A stretch of 64,000 nucleotides of DNA from Nocardia sp. (GTDB lineage: Bacteria > Actinomycetota > Actinomycetes > Mycobacteriales > Mycobacteriaceae). A program made the position numbers and the translations under genes. The stretch is from contig NZ_JAODNK010000080.1 in the NCBI RefSeq assembly GCF_025465275.1, positions 1 through 64,000 on the forward strand, read 5' to 3'. Below are positions 57,718-64,000 of the stretch, piece by piece (within the stretch, counting starts at the first letter, position 1; the number at the start of each line of letters is the position of its first letter). The notes beneath the pieces were generated by a model. That model searched no databases, was not told the DNA's origin, and saw nothing but the letters and a program-made list of their open reading frames with translations.

Positions 57718-60700
57718 CTACCACCGAGCGGACACGCTCCCTTGTGACGACTCGTCCTCGACTGAGAATATTCCTTCCGTAGCCTGCGCCGCAGCCCACA
57801 GGCGGGAGTACCCGCCGCGTGTTGATAGCAGTTCTTCATGAGTGCCGATTTCGGCGATCTTGCCGTGTTCGACGACGGCGATCAGATCGGCCTGCGCGGC
57901 GGTGGCGAGGCGGTGCGCGACGATTACCGCGGTCCGTCCGTGCGTCACAGATTCGCTCGCTACCAGTACCGATGCCTCGGCGGCGGGATCCAGCACCGCA
58001 GTTGCCTCATCGAGCAGCAGCAGATCGGGGTGCACCAGTTCCGCTCGTGCCAGTGCGATCAGCTGCCGCTGTCCGGCGGAAAGCCCGCGACCGCGTTCAC
58101 CCACCGGCTGCCGCATTCCCAGCGGTAAAGCGTTGATGGTCGTCAGCGCGCCGACGGCCGCGGCCGCGGCGTCGATCTCCGCTGCCTTCGCAAGAGGTTT
58201 GCCGAATGCAATGTTGCTGGCGATGTCACCTGTGAATAAGTGAGCTTCCTGAGGCACGACACCCAACCGTGATCGGTAGTCGGTGAGCCGGTAGTCGCGG
58301 ATATCGACGCCGTCCACCCGGATTTCGCCGTGTTCGACGCCGATGCGGTGAACGTCATGCGAATCGGCTATTGCGACTTGTCCGACCGGGCGCCCATGAT
58401 CGTGATTTCCGTCATAGGGCATGTCGTAGAGCCGGGCCAGGAGTTTCACGATGGTGGATTTGCCCGCGCCGGTCGCGCCGACCAGTGCCAGGCTGGTGCC
58501 GGCCGGAATGCGCAGGCTGACCCCGTCGAGGGCCCGGGTATCGGTGCCCGGATAGCTGAATCGCACCTTGTCGAAGACCACCTCGCCGTGCAGCCTGCCC
58601 TCGATGGTGACCGCATCGGGGGCGTCGGCGGCAATCGAGGACGGGGTGGCGAGCAGATCCCCGATGCGCCGCAACCCGACTCGGGCCTGCTGATAGCCGT
58701 CGAAGAGTTGCGACAGCTGACTGATGGGGCCGAACAGCAACTCCAGGTACAGCACGAAGGCCACCAGGGTGCCCGCTGTCGTAGTGCCGTTCGCGACCGC
58801 ATGCGCACCTGTGAAAACCACGACCGCCAGCGCCATATCGGCCCACGAGCCGACGAAGGCGAAGAACACCGAGATCGCCCGCTGCGCCCGCATGCGGCTG
58901 ATCCGGTAGCGGTCCGAGTACTGCGCGAAGCGCTCGGAGGAGAACTGTTCGTGCCGATTGGCCTGCACCACACGCAGTCCCGCCACATTCTCGGCGAAGT
59001 CCGCGTTGACGGTGGCCGCATGCTCGCGCGATTCGGTGTACGCGGCATCGGAGGCGCGCCGGAACCACCAGGTGGCCAACAGCAGTGGCGGCAGCGACAG
59101 GAACACCACCAGGGCCAGCTGCGCGTCGATCACCAGCAGTGCCACTGCGATGCCCACCAGCATGAGCAGGCTCACCAGCGCATCCGGCACGCCGGTCTGC
59201 AGGAAGGTGGAGAGGGCGTCGATATCGGTGGTCATGCGGGTCAGGATTCGCCCCGACAGTTCGCGCTCGTAGTAGTCCAGCCCGAGCCGCTGCAGATGCG
59301 CGTAACTGCGCACCCGCAACCCGAAGAGGATCCGCTCGCCGGCCCGCGAACCCCACACCAGCGCCGTCGAAGCGGCCAGCCATCCCACCCCGGCCAGCAC
59401 CGCCCCGATCACGGCCGCGCGCACCAGCGCTCCGCCATCGTGCCTGGTCACACCGGCGTCGATGGCATACCGCACAATCGACGGAAACGCCACGCCGGCA
59501 AGGGCATCCACCGCCAGCAGTGTCACCGCCGCCACCACGAGCCACCGCACGGCCCGCATAGCCTTCCCCAGCCGGAACTCCGGATCGGCCTCCCGCAACT
59601 CCCGCCCGTCCAACTCCGGCTGCTCGGTCGCGGCAGCCAGCCGTGCCAACACCCGCCGGACCTCGGCCGGCGTATCGGGATCCAGCTCCGCCCCGGAGCC
59701 ACTCCCGTCCTGCGTCGTCCGCTCGGCTCCGCCGCCTTGCGCGGCATGCCCGTTCGACATCTGAGTCGCGAATTGTGTTGCGCCCGAGTCCGGTACGGTC
59801 CCGCCATGGGCAAGAGCCTGGTCGGATGAACGTCTTTCCGGTGCCGAGCGTTCGACGTCGCCGGATGCCGCGGGCCGATTCCCGGCAGGCAGCGTGCGTG
59901 CGGTGGGTCCGGGGAGGCGGATTATGCGGTCGGCGTGGGTGAGGGTGGATTCGCGGTGGGCCAGGATCAGAGTGGTGCGGGCCTGGTCGGTGGGGAGGGC
60001 CGCGAAGATGGCGGCTTCGGTGAGGGCGTCCACGGCCGAGGTCGCGTCGTCCAGGATGAGGATGCGGGGGTTCGCGAGCAGGGCGCGGGCCAGGGCGATG
60101 CGCTGGCGCTGGCCGCCGGAGAGGGTGAGGCCGCGTTCGCCGACCACGGTGTCGTAGCCCTGGGGGAGGGCCTCGATGAATTCGTCGGCGGCGGCTCGGG
60201 TTGCGGCCGTGCGGATTTCGGCCTCGGTGGCATCCGGATTGCCGAGGCCGATATTCGCGGTGATGGTGTCCGACAGCAGGAAGGCTTCGTCGAAGACCAC
60301 GCCCACCGCCGCGCGCAGGTCGGTGGCGCGCAGGTCGGCGATATCCGCCTGGGAATCCTTGCCGTACAGGGAGATCCGGCCCGACTGTGGGGTGTAGAAG
60401 CGGGGGAGCAGCAGCGACAGCGTGGATTTGCCGGAGCCGGCCGGGCCGATGACGGCCACCGTCTCACCGGGCGCCACCGTGAGATCGAAATCGTCCAGAA
60501 TGGGGCGATCCGGGTCGAATCCGAAAGTCAGGTCGGAGATTTCGATGCCGAGCGGCCCATCCGGCAGCGCCACCGGATGCGCGGGATCGGTCTGCTCGGG
60601 CGCGCTGTCGATCACCTGGTGCACGCGTTCGGCCGCGGCGCGGGTCAACTGCGCCATCACCACGACCATGGCGACGGTGCGGGTGGCATTGGTCATGGTC

Positions 60701-61617
60701 GAGACGTAGGCGGTGAAGGCCAGGAAGGTGCCGAGCCCGATGGCGCCGTGCAGGGCCAGCACACCGCCCGCGGCAATCACCGCCACCAGCCCGGCCTGCG
60801 GGATGGCCGAGAGGGTCGGCCCGAAGCGGGCGTCGATGCGGGCGGCGCGCATGCGCTCGGCATAGAGCCGTTTGCCTTGCCGCTCCAGCAGATCCACCAT
60901 GCGGGCTTCCTGCCCGAAGCCCTTCACCACGCGCACTCCGGTGATGGTTTCCTCCACATGCTGGGCCACATCGGCCGCTCGCTGCTGTGCCGACCAGGTG
61001 GCCGCGTACAGCTTCGGCCGCACCCGGTAGACGACCACGGCCAGCACCGGAACCACCAGCAGTGCGGTCAGGGCGAGCAGCGGGGACAGCCACAGCATGA
61101 TGCCGGCGGCGAGCACGAAATTCAGAGCCGCCACCGCGGACCACGGTCCCATGGCGAGCAGGCCCTGTACCAGGGTGAGATCACTGATCGATCGGGAGAC
61201 GACCTGCCCGGTGCGCAGTGCGTCCTGCCCCCGGCCGTCCAGGCGCTGCAGTGCCGCGAGCAGATCCACGCGCAGTTCGTGCTGCACATCGAGGGCGAGC
61301 CGCCCGGCGGCCATGCGCCGCCCGTAGGAGGCGAGGAACCGGCCCACCGCCAGCATGCCCAGCAGCCAGGCCATGGCGGTGATGATTCCGCTGTTTCCGG
61401 CAGTGGCTCCGTCGAGTGCGCGCTTGGCCAGCAGCGGCCCGGTGACCTCCACCGTGGCGCCCACCAGCACCGCCGCGCCGATCCCGGCGAGCAACCACGG
61501 GTGCTGCCGACATCGCTCCCAGAGCCGTCGCAGCCAGCCGGGGGCGCCTGCCTCCGACTCTGCTGATCTCGCCTGGTCCGCCCCTGTTTTCTCCACCCCG
61601 GCCTCATCCACCTTCAT
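57718..61617 (-). CDS. Fused double ABC exporter (Rv1273c-Rv1272c-type in one chain)
   Basis: 1299 residues with two complete membrane+ATPase halves joined by a ~90-residue Ser/Thr/Gly linker; in M. tuberculosis these are two proteins. Half 1: six helices, Walker A GPAGSGKST, signature LSGGQRQR, Walker B ILILDDATS with Asp instead of the catalytic Glu, H-loop LAHRES. Half 2: six helices, Walker A GATGAGKST, signature LSAGQRQ, Walker B LLLLDEATA with the normal Glu, H-loop VAHRLA. This is the asymmetric pattern of heterodimeric exporters. A ~30-residue His/Asp-rich insert follows Walker A in half 2. ATG 61617 has AGGTGA upstream. Substrate unknown. Confidence 0.93.
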   Translation of the reverse strand: MKVDEAGVEKTGADQARSAESEAGAPGWLRRLWERCRQHPWLLAGIGAAVLVGATVEVTGPLLAKRALDGATAGNSGIITAMAWLLGMLAVGRFLASYGRRMAAGRLALDVQHELRVDLLAALQRLDGRGQDALRTGQVVSRSISDLTLVQGLLAMGPWSAVAALNFVLAAGIMLWLSPLLALTALLVVPVLAVVVYRVRPKLYAATWSAQQRAADVAQHVEETITGVRVVKGFGQEARMVDLLERQGKRLYAERMRAARIDARFGPTLSAIPQAGLVAVIAAGGVLALHGAIGLGTFLAFTAYVSTMTNATRTVAMVVVMAQLTRAAAERVHQVIDSAPEQTDPAHPVALPDGPLGIEISDLTFGFDPDRPILDDFDLTVAPGETVAVIGPAGSGKSTLSLLLPRFYTPQSGRISLYGKDSQADIADLRATDLRAAVGVVFDEAFLLSDTITANIGLGNPDATEAEIRTAATRAAADEFIEALPQGYDTVVGERGLTLSGGQRQRIALARALLANPRILILDDATSAVDALTEAAIFAALPTDQARTTLILAHRESTLTHADRIIRLPGPTARTLPAGNRPAASGDVERSAPERRSSDQALAHGGTVPDSGATQFATQMSNGHAAQGGGAERTTQDGSGSGAELDPDTPAEVRRVLARLAAATEQPELDGRELREADPEFRLGKAMRAVRWLVVAAVTLLAVDALAGVAFPSIVRYAIDAGVTRHDGGALVRAAVIGAVLAGVGWLAASTALVWGSRAGERILFGLRVRSYAHLQRLGLDYYERELSGRILTRMTTDIDALSTFLQTGVPDALVSLLMLVGIAVALLVIDAQLALVVFLSLPPLLLATWWFRRASDAAYTESREHAATVNADFAENVAGLRVVQANRHEQFSSERFAQYSDRYRISRMRAQRAISVFFAFVGSWADMALAVVVFTGAHAVANGTTTAGTLVAFVLYLELLFGPISQLSQLFDGYQQARVGLRRIGDLLATPSSIAADAPDAVTIEGRLHGEVVFDKVRFSYPGTDTRALDGVSLRIPAGTSLALVGATGAGKSTIVKLLARLYDMPYDGNHDHGRPVGQVAIADSHDVHRIGVEHGEIRVDGVDIRDYRLTDYRSRLGVVPQEAHLFTGDIASNIAFGKPLAKAAEIDAAAAAVGALTTINALPLGMRQPVGERGRGLSAGQRQLIALARAELVHPDLLLLDEATAVLDPAAEASVLVASESVTHGRTAVIVAHRLATAAQADLIAVVEHGKIAEIGTHEELLSTRGGYSRLWAAAQATEGIFSVEDESSQGSVSARW

Positions 61618-61778
61618 CGCACTCACCTAAAGCCGTAACGACGACCCTCCCCCCAGTTTGTTCCCGACCACCGACACACATCGCGAGTCGGGTGCGAAGT
61701 GGGACGTCGGCTTGTGCCCGGCGGTGCGCGCGTGGTCCGCTGGACAGCACCACGACAACTCGAATTGGAGCCGCACCC

Positions 61779-62318
61779 ATGCCGATCCAGCGTCTCAACC
61801 ATGCTGTTCTGTTCGTCTCCGATGTGGAGCGCTCGGCAGCCTTCTACGGCGAGGTGCTGGGTTTCCGGCGGCTACCCGGTGGTTTCCCGGGCGCGGTGTT
61901 CCTGCAGGCGGAGGGGTCGGCCAATGATCATGATCTGGGCCTGTTCCAGTCCCCGGACCCGTCGGTCGAGCACCGCACCGGGCGTATCGGGCTGTACCAC
62001 CTGGCCTGGGAGGTGAACACGCTCGAGGAGTTGCAGCGCATGCGTGATGCGCTGACCACGGCGGGTGTGCTGCGCGGGGCCTCCGATCACGGTTCCACCA
62101 AGGCGCTCTACGCCGCCGATCCGGACGGCATCGAATTCGAGGTCTGCTGGCTGGTGCCGGATTCCGCCGTCGAGGCGGAGCTGACGAATATGGCCGCGCC
62201 CACCACCCCGCTGGACCTACCCGGCTTGATCGCGAAGTACGGCGCGGATACCCCCGGCGGTCCGCGTACCGATCACGAGGTCTGGCGCCGGCTCTTCGCC
62301 GACCGCACCGCCGACTGA
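61779..62318 (+). CDS. VOC-superfamily protein, glyoxalase/extradiol-dioxygenase-like
   Basis: 179 residues. One repeat starts LNHAVLFVSDVERSAAFYGEVLGF and the second GLYHLAWEVNTLEELQRM; the likely metal ligands are the His of LNHAV, the His of YHLAW and the Glu of IEFEVCW. The reaction is unknown: catechol-type dioxygenase, glyoxalase or thiol-transfer enzymes share this fold. ATG 61779 has GGAG at 9 nt. Divergent from the ABC exporter and convergent with the ABC-2 permease gene, 10 nt apart. Confidence 0.87.
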   Translation: MPIQRLNHAVLFVSDVERSAAFYGEVLGFRRLPGGFPGAVFLQAEGSANDHDLGLFQSPDPSVEHRTGRIGLYHLAWEVNTLEELQRMRDALTTAGVLRGASDHGSTKALYAADPDGIEFEVCWLVPDSAVEAELTNMAAPTTPLDLPGLIAKYGADTPGGPRTDHEVWRRLFADRTAD

Positions 62319-62328
62319 GTCGAGCGGG

Positions 62329-63123
62329 TCAGAGGTCGCGGGTGGTGAGGATCCACCACGCGGCCGCGACCGCGCCCGCCGTCCAAAGGATCAGTACCGC
62401 AATGGCTGCCGGGGTGGGGGCGATGAAGTCGCTCTTGGCGTAGCTGCCGTCGGTCATGGTGCCCACGGTGGCCGAGAGCGGCAGCAGCGTCGCGAATCCG
62501 GCGAAGCCCACCGCACGGGCGGTCAGCCACACCAGCGGCTCGATAATGACTACGCCGAGCATGGCGACCATGGCCTGCACCGGCGACCGGAGGATGAATC
62601 CGAGCGCCGCGCCGATCACGGACCAGCACACGGCGGCCAGTGCCGCGCCGCCCAGAACGGCGAACAACTCGCCGCCGAGCTGCACCCGATCCCGCCCGAA
62701 CAGCGCCAGGGCGGCCCCACCGAGAATCTCCATCACCAGCACGACGGCCAGCGAAAATCCGCCTGCCACCGCGAGTTTCGAGCCGAGCAGCAGATTCCGG
62801 TCCGGCGTGAACTGCGCGTTCACCGCCAGCGTTCCGTACCGATACTCCGAACCCGACGACACCGCCCCGAACGCCGCGGCCAGCACCACGGCGAGCAGCA
62901 ATGCCCCCGCCGCCGCGACCGCCGCCCACCCCACCGCTCCGATGAACGTGTGTTTATGGCTGGCGTCCGCCTCCTGGAAAACCATCCCCAGCACCGCGAA
63001 CGCCACCAACCCGACCCCGGCCGCCACCGCGGCCAGCCTCCGGTTCATCCGCAGCGAGGTCACCTTGCGCACCTCCGAATTCGCCGCCCGCAGCACGGAA
63101 TCCGGCACAGCGGTCAGAATCAT
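62329..63123 (-). CDS. ABC-2-type exporter permease
   Basis: 264 residues with about six membrane helices (AAVAAGVGLVAFAVLGMVF, AAVAAAGALLLAVVLAAAFG, GGFSLAVVLVMEILGGAALALF, VLGGAALAAVCWSVIGAALGF and others). The SEVRKVTSLRMNRRL start and the YRYGTLAVNAQFTPDRNLLLGSKL loop are typical of ABC-2 permeases. Its ATPase is surely the partial gene at 63428. ATG 63123 has AAAGGA upstream. Substrate unknown. Confidence 0.85.
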   Translation of the reverse strand: MILTAVPDSVLRAANSEVRKVTSLRMNRRLAAVAAGVGLVAFAVLGMVFQEADASHKHTFIGAVGWAAVAAAGALLLAVVLAAAFGAVSSGSEYRYGTLAVNAQFTPDRNLLLGSKLAVAGGFSLAVVLVMEILGGAALALFGRDRVQLGGELFAVLGGAALAAVCWSVIGAALGFILRSPVQAMVAMLGVVIIEPLVWLTARAVGFAGFATLLPLSATVGTMTDGSYAKSDFIAPTPAAIAVLILWTAGAVAAAWWILTTRDL

Positions 63124-63427
63124 CGAAGGTCCTTTCGTCGCAAACCATCAGCCGCCGTGGGAATCGTGCCGCCGAGGGCCGCAACCGCGATCGGAGTGGC
63201 ATATGAGATTCGACCCGTATCAGCCGGACTCGGCCGCGCGCCACTGGTCGCGGCCGGACCCCGATCGGCCCGAACTATCCACAACCCGCCGGAAGCCCGG
63301 AGCGGCAGTGCTCCGCGGGTCCGGGAGTGTCGCAATGTATTCCGTTGACCGGGGACATGCGGTGTCGACCCGGCCCGGACGGTAGCCGTTCCGCCGCTGA
63401 GTGGCTCGGGGTTGCGCCGGAGTGCGC
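63124..63427. other. 304-bp gap between ABC-2 permease and ATPase genes
   Basis: An unusual gap inside what should be an operon. A minus-strand frame (63120-63431, TTG start, 103 codons) fills it exactly and overlaps both neighbours by 4 nt, but its Arg/Pro-rich composition and mixed third positions are not convincing. On the plus strand an ATG at 63203 with GGAG upstream opens a 60-codon frame (MRFDPYQPDSAARHW...). I cannot decide whether either is real. Confidence 0.3.
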
Positions 63428-64000
63428 TCAACGCGGCATCCCGTACATCGCCGGGGCAGGGTAGGAGGTGGGGGTGGGGCGGGTGAGGGCGGCCAGGACC
63501 TGGTCGGGGTGAATGTGTTCGGGGGTGATTTCGGTGAGTTGGACCCGGGCAGCGGCGGCGGCCGATTCGAGCTGTGCCAGTGAGGCTTCGGCGACGGCGA
63601 GACGGCCGTCGGGGCGCATGACGGCGTCGGTGAAGCCCTGGGCGGCCAGGGTGGTGGCCAGCGCGATCGGGCTGGAGGCCTTGACCAGCAGGCGATCCGG
63701 GTGGCTGCGGCGCAGCCGGGCCGGGCTGCCCTGATAGGTGACCTTGCCGGCATCGAGGACGATCAGCTCGTCCGCGATGGGCAGGGCGGCGCTCAGCGTG
63801 CGGGAGGTCAGCAGGACGGTGCCGCCGCGGTGAGCGTGCGCGTTCAGATATTCGGTGAGCCAGGCGCTTTCACCGGGGTCGAGGCCCTCGACGGGGTCGT
63901 CGAGGATCAGCAGCGGCGGGTTGCCGAGCAGGGCGATGGCCAGCGCCGAACGGGTCTGCGCGCCGACCGGCAGACCGCCGATGCGCTCGTCTGCCACCGC
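63428..64000 (-). CDS. ABC exporter ATP-binding protein (partial, N-terminus beyond window)
   Basis: The last ~190 residues of an ABC ATPase; the Walker A part lies to the right of the window. The signature is degenerate (GGLPVGAQTRSALA instead of LSGGQ) and Walker B reads LLILDDPVEGLDP with Asp in place of the catalytic Glu; a D-loop and a Ser/Arg switch (LLTSRTLSAA, no clear H-loop His) follow. ATP hydrolysis may be weak or rely on a partner. It most likely pairs with the ABC-2 permease at 62329. Confidence 0.8.
   Translation of the reverse strand, partial: AVADERIGGLPVGAQTRSALAIALLGNPPLLILDDPVEGLDPGESAWLTEYLNAHAHRGGTVLLTSRTLSAALPIADELIVLDAGKVTYQGSPARLRRSHPDRLLVKASSPIALATTLAAQGFTDAVMRPDGRLAVAEASLAQLESAAAAARVQLTEITPEHIHPDQVLAALTRPTPTSYPAPAMYGMPR

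Noticed and set aside
63120..63431. 103-codon minus-strand frame that fits exactly between the ABC ATPase and permease genes with 4-nt overlaps
   Set aside because: TTG start, Arg/Pro/Gly-rich sequence without hydrophobic or domain pattern, and mixed third-position bases. The overlaps could be chance. Kept only as a note.

Overview
The window is 64 kb of high-GC actinobacterial chromosome, most likely Nocardia or a close relative within the Mycobacteriales. The reasons are the gene content and order: sigE, rseA and an htrA-like start; glgC divergent from glgM; tag with the DUF3117 mini-gene; mrp followed by lytic transglycosylases, DUF1003 and an MgtE-N/CBS protein; corA; and a single-chain kgd. 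These track the Mycobacterium tuberculosis Rv1209-Rv1273 neighbourhood, recalled from memory rather than searched. No rRNA, tRNA, CRISPR array or prophage was seen.

Layout. 0-5.5 kb: envelope-stress sigma factor SigE with its zinc anti-sigma RseA; divergent to them an O-methyltransferase and a TetR-ABC-ABC drug-efflux unit (Rv1219c-Rv1217c type). 5.5-16 kb: two copies of a ~130-bp inverted dispersed repeat bracket a block holding an intact IS630-type element, a lipoprotein, the glycogen/maltose-1-phosphate genes glgC and glgM, GNAT and LysR genes, an RlmA-type rRNA methyltransferase, DUF3117, tag and a DivIVA-like protein. 16-26 kb: mrp, two tandem lytic transglycosylases, DUF1003, MgtE-N/CBS, a CitE-like lyase, a stress-protein-like membrane protein, a SUFU-domain protein, CorA and a PHP phosphoesterase. 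26-35 kb: flavoprotein dehydrogenase, malic enzyme, two two-component systems, a haem-binding MHB protein and an Hrp1-like CBS protein, with REP-like and tandem repeats between them. 35-40 kb: a four-gene osmoprotectant ABC importer and a divergent stand-alone paralogue of its binding protein. 40-46 kb: TetR-controlled Baeyer-Villiger monooxygenase, SDR and esterase, then a FadD15-like acyl-CoA ligase. 46-54 kb: PhnB-like protein, molybdopterin oxidoreductase, Uma2 nuclease, MFS/PadR pair, S12 serine hydrolase and VapBC. 54-64 kb: 2-oxoglutarate decarboxylase/dehydrogenase Kgd, a giant fused ABC exporter, a VOC protein and an ABC-2 exporter cut by the window end.

The most unusual observations are: (1) an IS630 element inserted in the TA of a CTAG at which two convergent genes both end, so that both host stop codons and the transposase stop are all formed at the target; (2) the 130-bp inverted repeat pair, one copy with a perfect 26-bp palindrome, the second lying at a gene-order break relative to M. 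tuberculosis; (3) a fused heterodimeric ABC exporter with one degenerate catalytic site and a His-rich insertion in the other; (4) four palindromic operators beside their likely regulators; (5) a 31-bp tandem repeat running into the end of a kinase gene.
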